Positions 23,705 to 33,920 of a stretch of DNA of 54,860 bases are shown in pieces. Within the stretch, counting starts at the first letter, position 1, and every line of letters starts with the position of its first letter. The DNA is from Lactobacillales bacterium (GTDB lineage Bacteria > Bacillota > Bacilli > Lactobacillales > Streptococcaceae), in contig JAISJD010000005.1 in assembly GCA_031261705.1 (NCBI GenBank), forward strand, positions 1 to 54,860, read 5' to 3'. Position numbers and translations under genes: made by a program. The notes beneath the pieces are model-generated. The model searched no databases and was not told the DNA's origin. It saw only the letters and a list, made by a program, of their open reading frames with translations.

Positions 23705-25059
23705 TTGAAGGAACTGACACACGGAAACCCCATTAAGCTCATCCTTCTTTTCACAATTCCTCTATTAATAGGAAATATTTTCCAACAGCTTTATGCCACC
23801 ATGGATATGGTCATTGTCGGAAAAACATTGGGAAAAGACGCTTTAGCCGCGGTGGGTTCTACCGGAAGCATCAATTTTTTAATCATCGGGTTTGCCACAG
23901 GACTTACTGCTGGAATGTCGATTATCACAGCACAACGGTTTGGCGCTCAAGATTATATTGGGGTGAAGAAGAGCTTTGCAACCGGCGTAATTCTTAGCTT
24001 AATCGTGACTATTGTTTTAACGATTTTAAGCGTTTTATTGGTTCATCAATGCTTGTTGTTATGCAAACACCTAAAACTATCATCCATGATGCACAAACAT
24101 TTATCATAATTATCTTGCTTGGTATTTTTGCCTCAATGGCGTTTAATTTACTAAGCAATGTTATTCGAGCGCTTGGAGATTCTCGAACTCCACTATTTTT
24201 TCTAATTATCGCAAGTATTGTTAATATTGTCCTCGACTTATTTTTGATACTCGTCGTAAAAATGGGTGTAGCTGGAGCGGGAATTGCCACAGTAATCGCA
24301 CAGGTTTTTTCAAGTATTCTATGTATTATCTATATTTACAGAAAAATTCCTAATTTACAATTAAGAAAATCAGATTTTAAAATTAGCAAAAGAGAGATTT
24401 CCGAACATGCACGGGTAGCTTTCCCAATGGCCTTTCAAGCCTCTATTATCGCAATTGGTGCAGTTATCTTACAATCTGCATTAAACTCATTAGGAACGGA
24501 TGTCGTAGCTGCTCAGACTGCCTCCAGTCGGATAGATCAATTTGCTACCCTTCCAATGATGAGCTTTGGTATTACTATGGCGACCTATACTGCTCAAAAT
24601 TTTGGCGCAAAAAAATACGCTCGTATTATTCAGGGCGTACGGCAAGGATTGATTTTAAGTATCTGCTTTAGTATTTTAGGTGGAATTATCGTCATTACTT
24701 GCGGACATGTGTTAGTCACACTTTTTGTCAGTCCAAAAGAATTCAAAGTTATTCATCTTGCACAAGTTTATTTTAATATCAATGGAAGCATGTACTGGAT
24801 ATTAGCGACCTTATTTATTTTGCGTTATACTCTTCAAGGACTTGGGCAAAGTGTTGTGCCGACAATTGCCGGTATTATGGAGCTGATTATGCGTTCCATT
24901 GCTGCAATCGGTTTAACCGCACTCTTTGGCTTTGTCGGTGCTGCTACTGCTGGCCCGCTTGCTTGGACTGGTTCCGTTGCTATTTTAATTGTTTCCTATT
25001 TGAAAGCTATGAAAAATTTGAAGCAACTAGATAAGGAACAACAAGCACAAAAAAATTAA
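23705..25059 (+). pseudogene. Frameshifted MATE-family efflux gene
   Basis: Two overlapping frames spell one MATE exporter of about 450 residues. The first (from TTG at 23705, MKELTHGNPIKLI) runs to VLLVH and then reads nonsense to 24109. The second picks up with MLVVMQTPKTI from 24049 and continues to 25059 with family patterns FPMAFQASI and LQGLGQSV. Adding one C in the run at 24046-24048 (CATCAATG to CATCCAATG) restores a single frame. Family members export cationic drugs by Na+ or H+ antiport. A sequencing error is possible, but as read the gene is broken after about 115 residues. Confidence 0.85.
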
Positions 25060-25076
25060 GATTTTTTCAACATAAT

Positions 25077-25117
25077 AAAAAGGTGTACGTCTACAATAAA
25101 TAGACCTACACCTTTTT
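25077..25117. terminator. Bidirectional terminator between the MATE gene and clpB
   Basis: AAAAAGGTGTA (25077-25087) pairs with TACACCTTTTT, with an inner GTCTA/TAGAC stem. The genes converge here. Confidence 0.9.
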
Positions 25118-25120
25118 AAA

Positions 25121-27727
25121 TTATTCTTCTTCCAACGTTAATTTATTGAAAGTTAATTGGTCGTTTTCAACATCAACGATTACTTTTGTTTTTGGCATAA
25201 TCTTACCTGCGACAATTTCTTTTGCAAGTGGTGTTTCAACTTCCTTCGTCAAATAACGTTTCAATGGACGTGCCCCATAAGCAGGTTCATACGCATTTTC
25301 AGCAATCCATGTTTTCGCATTATCAGAAATTTCTAAAGTAATTTCTTGTTCTTCCAAACGTTTAGACAACTGAGCAGTCATCTTAACAATAATATTCTTC
25401 ACATCTTCAAGAGAAAGTGGTGTGAATAAAATCGTATCATCAATACGGTTTAAGAACTCAGGTTTGAAACTACCTTTTAACAATTCCATCACTTGATCTT
25501 CGACTTCTTCAGGGATTGTTCCGTCTTCTTTCACACCGTCAAGAAGTAAATGAGAACCAATATTACTTGTCATAATTAAAACAGTGTTCTTAAAGTCAAC
25601 AACAACACCCTTAGAATCTGTCAAACGACCGTCATCTAATACTTGAAGTAAGATATTGAACACATCTGGATGTGCTTTTTCAATTTCATCAAGTAAAACG
25701 ATAGTATAAGGATTACGACGTACAGCTTCGGTAAGTTGTCCACCTTCATCATAACCCACATAGCCTGGAGGTGCTCCGACTAAACGACTGACTGAATGTT
25801 TTTCCATATATTCACTCATATCAATGCGCACCATATGGTCTTCTGAGTCAAATAGATTTTCAGCTAATGCTTTCGCAAGTTCTGTTTTACCAACACCAGT
25901 AGGACCTAAGAATAGGAAGCTACCGAGTGGACGATTTGGATCTTGGAGTCCAGCACGTGAACGAATGACCGCATCACTCACTGCGTCTACCGCTTCATCT
26001 TGCCCGATTACACGTTTATGAAGTGTTTCGTTCAATTTCAATAATTTTTCACGTTCGCCCTCAACTAATTTTGTTACTGGAATACCTGTTAATCTTCCAA
26101 CAACTTCGGCGATTTCATTTTCAGTAACCGATTCTTGAACCATATGCAAATCATCACGTTTGGCATCATCTTCTAAGTCGTGCAATTCATTTTCTAATTT
26201 TGGAATTTCCCCGTGACGTAAAACAGCCGCACGTTCCAAATCATATTCATTTTCTGCATCTTCTAATTCACGGCGTGCGATTTCAATTTGGGCACGTTTA
26301 TTAGAAATCGCATTGACTTCTTCTTTTTCCGTTTCCCAACGCATTTTCAAATCGTTTGTTTCTTCACGTAAATCAGCCAATTCTTCTTGCAAACTTGCTA
26401 AACGTTTTTTAGAAGCTTCATCAGATTCTTTTTTCAATGCTGCTTCTTCAATTTCTAATTGCATTAAACGACGAGTAGCCTGATCTAATTCGGTTGGTGA
26501 ACTATTCATTTCTACACGAATGGTTGCACTCGCTTCATCGACTAGGTCAATCGCTTTATCTGGCAAGAAACGATCCGTGATGTAACGATCAGATAAAGTA
26601 GCCGCAGCGACTAACGCATTATCATGGATATTTACCCCATGGTGAATTTCAAAACGATCTTTCAACCCACGTAGGATAGAGATTGTATCTTCCACTGTTG
26701 GTTCCTTGACTAATACTTTTTGGAAACGACGTTCTAAGGCTTTATCTTTTTCCATGTATTGACGGTATTCATCTAGTGTAGTGGCACCGATTAAATGAAG
26801 TTCCCCACGAGCAAGCATTGGTTTTAATAGGTTTCCTGCATCCATTGAGCCTTCTGTTTTCCCAGCACCAACGATGGTATGAATTTCATCAATGAATAAA
26901 ATGATACGTCCGTCAGATTTTTTCACTTCTTGTAAAACTGCCTTCAAACGTTCTTCAAATTCTCCACGGAACTTCGCACCTGCAATTAAAGCCCCCATAT
27001 CAAGTGAGAAAATTGTTTTATCTTTCAAGTTTGACGGAACATCTTTTTTAACAATCCGTTGCGCCAAGCCTTCAACGATAGCAGTTTTACCAACACCGGG
27101 TTCTCCAATTAATACTGGGTTGTTCTTTGTTTTACGTGATAAAATACGGATGACATCACGAATTTCATCGTCACGTCCAATAATTGGATCTTGTTTTCCT
27201 TCTTTGACTTGTTTTACTAAGTCCACACCATATTTTTCTAGTGCTTTGTATGTTTCTTCTTGATTTTGAGACGTCACTCTATCTCCACCTCTCATATCTT
27301 CGATTGCTTGTTTTACTTTTTCTTTTGTAATGCCATGATTGGCTAAGTATTCTGTTAAACGATAATGTTTCAACTCGTGTAGCGCTAAAAGTACCACTTC
27401 GGTTGATAGGTATTCATCGCCAAAATCTGTTTTTAGTTTATCTGCATCATTTAATAAGGTAAACAAATTTTGACTCATCGCTTGACCGTAACGAATATTG
27501 TTCCCTTCAACTACTGAAATGTCGTCCAATGCATTATCTACTTCATGTTCAAATGCATCCGTATCGACACCCAAATCTTTGTAAAAATTCCTTCCAAAAT
27601 GGTCGGGTTGTAAAAAGATTTTCCATAAATGAGGAATATCAATTTCTTGATGGTGACGTGTTACGGCAACTTGTTGTGCTTCCGCAATCGCCGACTGCAT
27701 GGTTGTAGTCATTTTTTCAATATCCAT
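25121..27727 (-). CDS. clpB: ATP-dependent disaggregase ClpB
   Basis: An 868-residue Hsp100 chaperone that, with DnaK, resolves protein aggregates after heat stress. It has an N domain, AAA-1 with GEPGVGKTA, a long coiled-coil middle domain (about residues 400-540, rich in Glu, Lys and Arg) and AAA-2 with GPTGVGKTE. There is no ClpP-binding loop. The ATG at 27727 (MDIEKMTTT) matches the family. A strong promoter overlapped by CtsR boxes lies 60-110 bases upstream, so it belongs to the CtsR heat-shock regulon. Confidence 0.97.
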   Translation of the reverse strand: MDIEKMTTTMQSAIAEAQQVAVTRHHQEIDIPHLWKIFLQPDHFGRNFYKDLGVDTDAFEHEVDNALDDISVVEGNNIRYGQAMSQNLFTLLNDADKLKTDFGDEYLSTEVVLLALHELKHYRLTEYLANHGITKEKVKQAIEDMRGGDRVTSQNQEETYKALEKYGVDLVKQVKEGKQDPIIGRDDEIRDVIRILSRKTKNNPVLIGEPGVGKTAIVEGLAQRIVKKDVPSNLKDKTIFSLDMGALIAGAKFRGEFEERLKAVLQEVKKSDGRIILFIDEIHTIVGAGKTEGSMDAGNLLKPMLARGELHLIGATTLDEYRQYMEKDKALERRFQKVLVKEPTVEDTISILRGLKDRFEIHHGVNIHDNALVAAATLSDRYITDRFLPDKAIDLVDEASATIRVEMNSSPTELDQATRRLMQLEIEEAALKKESDEASKKRLASLQEELADLREETNDLKMRWETEKEEVNAISNKRAQIEIARRELEDAENEYDLERAAVLRHGEIPKLENELHDLEDDAKRDDLHMVQESVTENEIAEVVGRLTGIPVTKLVEGEREKLLKLNETLHKRVIGQDEAVDAVSDAVIRSRAGLQDPNRPLGSFLFLGPTGVGKTELAKALAENLFDSEDHMVRIDMSEYMEKHSVSRLVGAPPGYVGYDEGGQLTEAVRRNPYTIVLLDEIEKAHPDVFNILLQVLDDGRLTDSKGVVVDFKNTVLIMTSNIGSHLLLDGVKEDGTIPEEVEDQVMELLKGSFKPEFLNRIDDTILFTPLSLEDVKNIIVKMTAQLSKRLEEQEITLEISDNAKTWIAENAYEPAYGARPLKRYLTKEVETPLAKEIVAGKIMPKTKVIVDVENDQLTFNKLTLEEE

Positions 27728-27781
27728 ACTCCAACACTTCCTTGTCTTTTAATTTTCCTTTTAATTTATACTACATTTGTT

Positions 27782-27836
27782 ATTATATCTCCTTGGTCAG
27801 TATAGGTCAACGATTTAGTCTGACTATTCTTGACTA
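27782..27836 (-). promoter_or_regulatory. clpB promoter with two CtsR boxes
   Basis: On the minus strand TTGACC (27810-27805) and TATAAT (27787-27782) are 17 bases apart. GGTCAGTATAGGTCAAC (27795-27811) on the plus strand and AGTCAAGAATAGTCAGA on the minus strand (27835-27819) both fit the CtsR heptad direct repeat (A/GGTCAAA-NAN-A/GGTCAAA). One box covers the -35, so bound CtsR would block RNA polymerase. Confidence 0.85.
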
Positions 27837-27844
27837 ATATATAA

Positions 27845-27873
27845 AAAACAAGAATAGTTTTATTACTCTTGCT
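27845..27873 (-). terminator. Terminator after the flippase-like gene
   Basis: On the minus strand GCAAGAGTAA pairs with TATTCTTG, followed by TTTTTT. It separates this gene from clpB. Confidence 0.75.
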
Positions 27874-27885
27874 TTTAGTTTCTAT

Positions 27886-28911
27886 TTAATTAGGTGATTT
27901 TTTGATTTGACGATATTCTTTCTTTAAATTCTTTTGCTGACGAACTAACTGGTAAAACATCCCAATGAAGAATGGAAGGAAGTATGAAGCCAAACGATAA
28001 AGAATCAGCGAAGCAACGGTCGCTGCCATTCCAAAATAAGGTTTAAACAATAAAACATAAACAAACTCAAATCCACCGATACCACCTGGTGTAGGGATAA
28101 CTCCTGCTAACACCACCGCAAAGCTGACAAGAGAAAAGGTCAAAAAGAAAGAATTATTTTTTTGTCCTAAAAAGGTGATAAACGGGATGCTATACCAAAC
28201 GGCCAATTTCACACAGTTATAAAAAAACACGGACATGAAAAGGGACTTATCTTTTAAAATCATTTCCATTACTTCACGCAAGCTGAAAATCGCTAAATTC
28301 AACCGATCAATTTTTTCTCGAAGCTTAGGATTGCGAATAATTTTTTGAATCCACCACATGACCTGCGCTTGAATCGTTAAATTCATAGAAAACAATAACA
28401 AAACAATAATAATGATTGCAGTAATCAATAAGCCAGTAAGAATTGCAGGAACAAATTTAAAATTGTCTCTCTTTAATTGTAAAAATTCCATCAATAAACA
28501 AGCAATTCCAAAAATAAATAACGAAACTTTATAAAAAAGTAAGCGTAAAACCGTCAATCCGACAGATTTTGAAGGCTCAATTTCTTTTTTATTATAATAG
28601 AATACCTCCGAAAGAAATGTCATCGCCCCAAAACTAATGACACGAAAAAACGCAACTGTTCCACTTCCCCACACACCTTCTCGTAATCGAAAATCAGATT
28701 GGAGTGGAGAAACCAATAACTTAATATTTTCTCCCTCTAACAGCTGATAAATCATTCCTAAGCCTAGTACCACAACAAAAATGAATGGATTTGTCTGAAA
28801 AACAGCTTTCGTAATTTCCCCAAGATACCCACGTAACACAAAGATAACTAATCCAATACAAATCAAAACAAGTACTATGTTGGCTATAAATTTTATTTTT
28901 TTATTCTTCAT
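27886..28911 (-). CDS. Lysylphosphatidylglycerol-synthase-like transmembrane protein
   Basis: A 341-residue polytopic protein resembling the N-terminal membrane domain of MprF (flippase-like UPF0104 family). Hydrophobic segments are spread along the chain, and GVIPTPGGIGGFEF near residue 275 is the family hallmark. It lacks the cytoplasmic lysyl-transferase domain, so it cannot itself make lysyl-lipid. A lipid-flipping or glycolipid-transfer role is possible but unproven. The ATG at 28911 has GGGGTG upstream; the in-frame GTG at 28920 lies within that site. It follows the DUF1294 gene closely. Confidence 0.8.
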   Translation of the reverse strand: MKNKKIKFIANIVLVLICIGLVIFVLRGYLGEITKAVFQTNPFIFVVVLGLGMIYQLLEGENIKLLVSPLQSDFRLREGVWGSGTVAFFRVISFGAMTFLSEVFYYNKKEIEPSKSVGLTVLRLLFYKVSLFIFGIACLLMEFLQLKRDNFKFVPAILTGLLITAIIIIVLLLFSMNLTIQAQVMWWIQKIIRNPKLREKIDRLNLAIFSLREVMEMILKDKSLFMSVFFYNCVKLAVWYSIPFITFLGQKNNSFFLTFSLVSFAVVLAGVIPTPGGIGGFEFVYVLLFKPYFGMAATVASLILYRLASYFLPFFIGMFYQLVRQQKNLKKEYRQIKKSPN

Positions 28912-28932
28912 ACTACTCACCCCAACTAAAAA

Positions 28933-29208
28933 TTACATCCCTTTAAAAAAATAAATCAAAGTAAATAGAACGACTATTCCAATCAAAAAACAAACCGTAA
29001 AATAGACTTTTCGTGTCTTATGATGAAATAAACGCTGTGCTAATAATCCACCCAGTCCGCCACCAATTATCCCTAAAATAAGAAGCTGACTTTCTGGTAT
29101 CCTCCATTTATGTTGCACTGCTCGTTGTTTATCAACAAACATTAAAACAAATAGATAAACATTTACGATAATTAAATAACTCCATAACGGGTTTCTAACA
29201 AACCACAT
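28933..29208 (-). CDS. DUF1294 membrane protein
   Basis: A 91-residue protein with about four short membrane segments and the DUF1294 pattern: FVDKQRA, WRIPESQLL, GGGLGGLLAQRLFHHKTRK. The function of the family is unknown. The ATG at 29208 follows AGGGGA at normal spacing. It ends 21 bases before the flippase-like gene and probably shares its transcript. Confidence 0.85.
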   Translation of the reverse strand: MWFVRNPLWSYLIIVNVYLFVLMFVDKQRAVQHKWRIPESQLLILGIIGGGLGGLLAQRLFHHKTRKVYFTVCFLIGIVVLFTLIYFFKGM

Positions 29209-29292
29209 AAATGATTCCCCTCCAATTCTTCTATAATAGCTTATCGTTTTTAATAAAATAAAACAAGTAAAGACAACAACGCTTAATTAATT

Positions 29293-29330
29293 AAAAAGCT
29301 CTAGCTATAAAAATGAAAAGCTAGAGCAAA
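29293..29330 (-). terminator. Terminator of pepT
   Basis: GCTCTAGCT (29298-29306) and AGCTAGAGC (29319-29327) form a perfect 9-bp stem, followed on the minus strand by TTTTT. Confidence 0.9.
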
Positions 29331-29377
29331 AGTTTTATATTTTCAATTTATAGTAAGAAAAACACTTCTTATCTTTA

Positions 29378-30628
29378 CTATTTTGCGTTTAATTCCACAA
29401 TTTTTACAATCGTATCGACCGCTTTTTCCATTGTTTGTAGAGAAACAAATTCAAAACGACCGTGCATGTTTTCGCCACCTGCAAAGAGATTAGGCGTTGG
29501 AATCCCCATGAATGAAATTTTTGAGCCGTCTGTTCCTCCACGAATTGGTTCAATCACTGGCACAATTTCGACTTCTTTCATTGCTTGTTCAGCGAGGTCA
29601 ACAATGGACATATCTTTTTCGATTACTTCACGCATATTATAGTATTGATCGAATAAATCCATCGTAATGCGGTCAAAATCAAAGGTAGCATTTAATTTTG
29701 TAACGTTATTTATAAATAGCTCTTTACGTGCTTCAAATTGTTCTTTTTTGTGGTCGCGAAGAATATAGGTCATGCTTGCTTCCTCTGGTGTTCCGTCTAA
29801 TTTCAACAAATGAGAAAATCCTTCATACCCTTCTGTTTTTTCAGGCACTTCATCTGCTGGTAATGAATTATGAAAATCAATTGCCACTTGTAAAGCATTA
29901 ATCATCGTGTCTTTCGCAGTTCCCGGATGAACATTTTTTCCTTGGATAGTGATTTCCGCTTGTGCCGCAGAAAATGTTTCATATTGAAGTTCCCCAAGTG
30001 GCCCTCCGTCAACGGTGTATGCAAAATCTACATCAAAATCAGCAACGTCGAATTTATCTGCACCGATACCTATTTCTTCATCTGGGCCGAAACCAACACG
30101 AATTTCCCCATGTTCAATTTCTGGATGAAGAAGTAAGTATTCCATAGCTGTCATGATTTCTGCAATCCCTGATTTATCATCAGAGCCTAGCAAGGTCGTA
30201 CCATCTGTTGTAATGAGGGTATCGCCTTTATAATTCTTCATGTTTGGAAAATCTTTCGGGTCAAGCACCCATTTTCCATCCTCACCAAGAGAAATAATTG
30301 ATTCTCCATCATAATTTTCAACAATTTGTGGTTGAATATTTACCGCATTAAAATCTGCTGTATCCATATGAGAAATGAAGCCGATTTTGCGTGCTTTTTC
30401 TTTTCCTTTAGTTGCTTTCAAGGTAGCAATAACATAGCCATTTTCAGAAAGGTAGTGAACATTTGATAAACCTAATTTTTCTAGCTCAGCTTTTAATTTT
30501 ATCGCAAAGTCCACTTGTGTTTGTGTCGATGGGGTCGCTGTACTTTCAGAGTCTGAACGTGTTTCCGTTTTTACATAATCAATAAAACGTGGGAATAAAT
30601 TCTTGTATTCTTCTCTTGCAGTTGTCAA
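29378..30628 (-). CDS. pepT: Peptidase T (tripeptide aminopeptidase)
   Basis: A 416-residue cytoplasmic M20-family zinc peptidase that cleaves the N-terminal residue of tripeptides. Visible metal-site motifs are [27 protein letters not shown] and VDGGPLGE. The start is a TTG at 30628 (MTTAREEY), after an A/G-rich site. No ATG is available before the conserved region. It lies 28 bases after the NIF3 gene. Confidence 0.93.
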   Translation of the reverse strand: MTTAREEYKNLFPRFIDYVKTETRSDSESTATPSTQTQVDFAIKLKAELEKLGLSNVHYLSENGYVIATLKATKGKEKARKIGFISHMDTADFNAVNIQPQIVENYDGESIISLGEDGKWVLDPKDFPNMKNYKGDTLITTDGTTLLGSDDKSGIAEIMTAMEYLLLHPEIEHGEIRVGFGPDEEIGIGADKFDVADFDVDFAYTVDGGPLGELQYETFSAAQAEITIQGKNVHPGTAKDTMINALQVAIDFHNSLPADEVPEKTEGYEGFSHLLKLDGTPEEASMTYILRDHKKEQFEARKELFINNVTKLNATFDFDRITMDLFDQYYNMREVIEKDMSIVDLAEQAMKEVEIVPVIEPIRGGTDGSKISFMGIPTPNLFAGGENMHGRFEFVSLQTMEKAVDTIVKIVELNAK

Positions 30629-30656
30629 TTTTATCTCTTCTTTCCTTGATTTTTCT

Positions 30657-31460
30657 TTACATAAATTGAAATGGATTAGTATTTGCTTTGGATTCGATAA
30701 ATTCTATTGACCAGTCAAATTCGTTTTTCCATTCATTAAATAATTCCACAAGCTTTGGTACGCACAGATACTCTACGTGATGCCCTGGGTCAATCGCCGA
30801 TAATCCATTTGCCAGCATATCGTGCGCCGTATGGTAATAAATATCTCCAGTGATATAGACGTCTGCTTGTTTTGCCAAAGCATCTGGATAAAACTTCTCT
30901 CCGCTACCTCCACAAATAGCCACTCTTTTCACTAGCTTTTCGGGATGCTGAGTAACCAGTCGTAACCCGTCCAAACGAAAATCTTTTTTTACTTTCTTTG
31001 CAAAGTCGTTTAAATTTAACGGGGTAGAAAGATTCCCAACACGACCAATCCCATATTCTTTTCCGTCAAGCTCATGAGTTTTCGTCAAAAAGCTAGTTTC
31101 TTTTATCCCAAGCAGTTCACAAAACCAATCATTTAATCCATTTTCGATAATATCCAAATTCGTATGTGCTGCATAGACAGCAATCTCATGCTTTAGTAAA
31201 TCTGCATACATCTTATTTTGCGGATTGTCTGTATTTAAGCGTTTAGCAGGACGAAAAATTGGTGGGTGTTTGGCAATCACAAGGTCAGCTTTATTCTCTA
31301 TCGCTTCAGTAACTGTCTCAGGTCGAATATCCAGTGTCACCATGACTCGCTCAATCGGCTTGTTCAACGTACCAATGTGTAAGCCAACCGGATCCCCAGC
31401 CTCAGCAAGTGCAGGAGGGCAGTAGGCATCAAATACCTCAATAAATTCACTAGCCAACAT
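30657..31460 (-). CDS. NIF3-family dinuclear metal protein
   Basis: A 267-residue member of the NIF3 (DUF34) family, whose proteins form hexamers with a two-metal site. Family motifs are [27 protein letters not shown] and DPGHHVEYL, which supply the conserved His, Asp and Glu ligands. It is the short form without the PII-like insertion. A GTP cyclohydrolase-like role has been proposed for the family, but function is not settled. It overlaps trmK by 11 bases, a pairing conserved in Firmicutes. Confidence 0.9.
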   Translation of the reverse strand: MLASEFIEVFDAYCPPALAEAGDPVGLHIGTLNKPIERVMVTLDIRPETVTEAIENKADLVIAKHPPIFRPAKRLNTDNPQNKMYADLLKHEIAVYAAHTNLDIIENGLNDWFCELLGIKETSFLTKTHELDGKEYGIGRVGNLSTPLNLNDFAKKVKKDFRLDGLRLVTQHPEKLVKRVAICGGSGEKFYPDALAKQADVYITGDIYYHTAHDMLANGLSAIDPGHHVEYLCVPKLVELFNEWKNEFDWSIEFIESKANTNPFQFM

Positions 31461-32163
31461 GATTACTTAAGACCTCCTTGATTTCCTCAATTTCTTTTTC
31501 GACTTCTGCTATTTTTTCTGACTGATTTTCTGCCGATTTTTTTAGTGAAGTCAAGACATACTCTCGCTGTTTTAATTCTTGTTGCCACTTTTTGATAAAT
31601 GTTTCAGATTTTTCTTTTGATAAAAAAGAACCAAATTGAATTTCTCGATTACTTAATGAAAAGGATTCATTCGATTTTTCTGCAACGATAATCTCATATA
31701 ATTTCTTATTTTCTTCTAAAATATCTTCTGCAATAATTTTATACCCATGTATCACGAGCCACTTACGCACGGCTACTTCGCCAACATTTGGTTGTAAAAT
31801 CAAGCGTTCCTTGCCAGATAATTTTCCTTTTTGAAATCCTGATTCAAGAATTTCTGAAATTAATGCCCCTCCCATTCCAGCAATTGTTACTGCAGAAATT
31901 TCATCATCTAGGTGAACTGCATCTAGTCCATTGGCTAATCGGACAATGATTTTGTCAGATAAATGATTTTTTTCTACCTGCTTTTTCGCTGAATTGTACG
32001 GACCTTCAACCACTTCTCCAGCCACTGCAAAAGAAATCTTTCCTTGAAGCACCAATGCGGCTGGTAAATAAGCGTGGTCACTTCCAATATCTGCTAATCG
32101 AGCATTTTCTGGAACAAATGACCCAACATGAGCCAAACGTTTTGATAATTGATATTCATTCAA
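31450..32163 (-). CDS. trmK: tRNA (adenine-22-N1)-methyltransferase
   Basis: A 237-residue SAM-dependent enzyme that methylates A22 of tRNA. It has motif I ARLADIGSDHAYLP, AGMGGALISEIL and a C-terminal coiled coil from about 185. It is coupled to the NIF3 gene. In many Firmicutes this pair follows rpoD; here a nitroreductase gene with its own terminator lies upstream. Confidence 0.93.
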   Translation of the reverse strand: MNEYQLSKRLAHVGSFVPENARLADIGSDHAYLPAALVLQGKISFAVAGEVVEGPYNSAKKQVEKNHLSDKIIVRLANGLDAVHLDDEISAVTIAGMGGALISEILESGFQKGKLSGKERLILQPNVGEVAVRKWLVIHGYKIIAEDILEENKKLYEIIVAEKSNESFSLSNREIQFGSFLSKEKSETFIKKWQQELKQREYVLTSLKKSAENQSEKIAEVEKEIEEIKEVLSNHVG

Positions 32164-32194
32164 CTTTCTTCCACCTACATTTTCTACAAACTAT

Positions 32195-32223
32195 AAAAAA
32201 GAAGAAATCAGAGACTTCTTCTA
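32195..32223 (-). terminator. Terminator of the nitroreductase gene
   Basis: On the minus strand GAAGAAGTC pairs with GATTTCTTC, followed by TTTTTT, a few bases past the nitroreductase stop codon. Confidence 0.75.
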
Positions 32224-32224
32224 A

Positions 32225-32944
32225 TTACAAAATACCATTTTTCTTCAATAAATCTTCCGTTACATGGTGAAAATCCTTACCGAAGTATTGCTCAAATTTT
32301 TCCGTCCATGTTTGTTGCTGACGTTTTCCAGCAAATTCAGCGAGTATTTCATCGTACTCTTTCAATGTTTCTTCGTCAGTTTCTTGATATTTATCAAAAT
32401 GAACAACGGCTTTTTGAGGCAAGCGAGGTTTTACTTCTCTAATTTGCGCTGGTTTCCCAATAGACATGGCAAAAAGTGGTACGGTGTAATCTGGAAGTTC
32501 TAACAACTCAGAAATTTTATCTGCCAAGGGACGAATCATGCCAATGACAACACTACCTAATCCGAGACTTTCCACAGCAAGTACAGTATTTTCAGCCGCT
32601 AAGCTTGCATCAACTGTTGCAATTAAAAGTGGCTCTACGCCTTTTGCGTGAAATTCCCCATGGTGCATTTTACTTGCCACCTTAGAGCGATGTAAATCAC
32701 CGACAAAAATTAGTAATTCTGAACAAGCATTCATGTGTGGATTGGCTGGACTCCATTCTACCAATTGTTCACGAATCGCTTGATCACGAATAACAATGAT
32801 TGAATAGAATTGTCCGTTCATCCAAGTGGGTGCTTGACGTGTTGCATCGAGAATTGCTTGAAAATCTGTGGATGGAATTTCGTAGGTTGTATCGAATTTA
32901 CGAATCGTTTTATGCTTTTTCATTAATTGAATCGTTTCATTCAT
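32225..32944 (-). CDS. Nitroreductase-family NADPH oxidoreductase
   Basis: A 239-residue FMN enzyme of the NfsA/Frp-like group. The N-terminus HKTIRKFDTTYEIP, then RQAPTWMNGQFYSI, and ESLGLGSVVIG form the FMN site, and KPRLPQKAVVHFDKY is the typical C-terminal arm. It would reduce nitro compounds, quinones or flavins. It sits between dnaI and trmK on the same strand, with no clear functional link to either. Confidence 0.88.
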   Translation of the reverse strand: MNETIQLMKKHKTIRKFDTTYEIPSTDFQAILDATRQAPTWMNGQFYSIIVIRDQAIREQLVEWSPANPHMNACSELLIFVGDLHRSKVASKMHHGEFHAKGVEPLLIATVDASLAAENTVLAVESLGLGSVVIGMIRPLADKISELLELPDYTVPLFAMSIGKPAQIREVKPRLPQKAVVHFDKYQETDEETLKEYDEILAEFAGKRQQQTWTEKFEQYFGKDFHHVTEDLLKKNGIL

Positions 32945-32966
32945 TGATTAACTTCCTCCCTGATAG

Positions 32967-33920
32967 TTATTGTGGATTCCGAATATTTTTTCCAATCATT
33001 TGCACTTCTTCCGCTAAATAGCGAATACGCTCCATTACTCGCTTGGCGGGAATTGGTTCCTCTGCCCCTTGCTTTGTGAAAGTGTAATGTTTTTCTAAAT
33101 CTGCCATGTTTTTATTAGAGCTAAAGAAGGTTGGTAGCTGTTCCTGCATACGATAGTTAAGCAGCGTGTATAGCACCTCATCACGTATCCAGTCCGTTGA
33201 AGATTCAGCACCAATATCATCCAACATTAACACATCCGTTTTCTTAATAACATCCAACTTTTCCTGTACCGTATTGGTAGAAATTGCTTGACGTAGCTCA
33301 ATCACAAAGGTTGGAAAATTCACCAACGTTGTTTCTACTCCCGCATGTGCTAGTCGATTCGCCGTTGCTCCAAGAACAAAACTCTTTCCAATGCCAAAAT
33401 CACCATAGATGTAAAGCGCCTTATGAAAGTTTTTAGGACTTTGTACATAGTTATCGACAAAATCAATAATCTTAGAAACGGTTTGAATCCGTCCGTCATC
33501 CGTTAAATCAATATCTTCAAAACGAGCATTACGCACATCCTTAGGCATATTGACTGCCTTAATTCGTGAGCGGATTTTTTCCTCCTGTTGACGTGCAAGT
33601 AATTCATTGGTTGGCTCATACGTAACGTCTACATAATGAAAGTTCATTTGTAATTTTGGCTCATAGCCGGGTGCAACACTGGTCCGTCCTGTTTCGACAA
33701 ATTTCTTTTTCTCGTTGACAAACTCGTAAAGCTTAGAATAGCTTCGCTGAATATCCTCATCTGTTAGCTCATCTTTATGCTCAATTAGAAAGGTCTGCAC
33801 ATCAGGGTCATTCAAAACTTTATTTTTGATTTTCTCAAAGGTTATTTGCCAATTATCCCCCACGTTTAATCTTTTCTTTGCATATTCTGTAAAGTCTACT
33901 TTAGATTCTTCTCTAGCCAT
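32967..33920 (-). CDS. dnaI: Primosomal protein DnaI (helicase loader)
   Basis: A 317-residue AAA+ ATPase that loads the replicative helicase. The N-terminal part binds the helicase; the ATPase domain has Walker A GDFGIGKSFV and Walker B DVLMLDDIGAE. The ATG at 33920 (MAREESK) is chosen because GGAGGTG lies seven bases upstream, inside the end of dnaB, which it overlaps by eight bases. Longer in-frame starts reach to 33947 but lie in dnaB. Confidence 0.95.
   Translation of the reverse strand: MAREESKVDFTEYAKKRLNVGDNWQITFEKIKNKVLNDPDVQTFLIEHKDELTDEDIQRSYSKLYEFVNEKKKFVETGRTSVAPGYEPKLQMNFHYVDVTYEPTNELLARQQEEKIRSRIKAVNMPKDVRNARFEDIDLTDDGRIQTVSKIIDFVDNYVQSPKNFHKALYIYGDFGIGKSFVLGATANRLAHAGVETTLVNFPTFVIELRQAISTNTVQEKLDVIKKTDVLMLDDIGAESSTDWIRDEVLYTLLNYRMQEQLPTFFSSNKNMADLEKHYTFTKQGAEEPIPAKRVMERIRYLAEEVQMIGKNIRNPQ

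Noticed and set aside
26892-27263. 123-codon ORF antisense to clpB
   Set aside because: It lies opposite the conserved AAA-1 domain and has no ribosome binding site or homology that I recognise.
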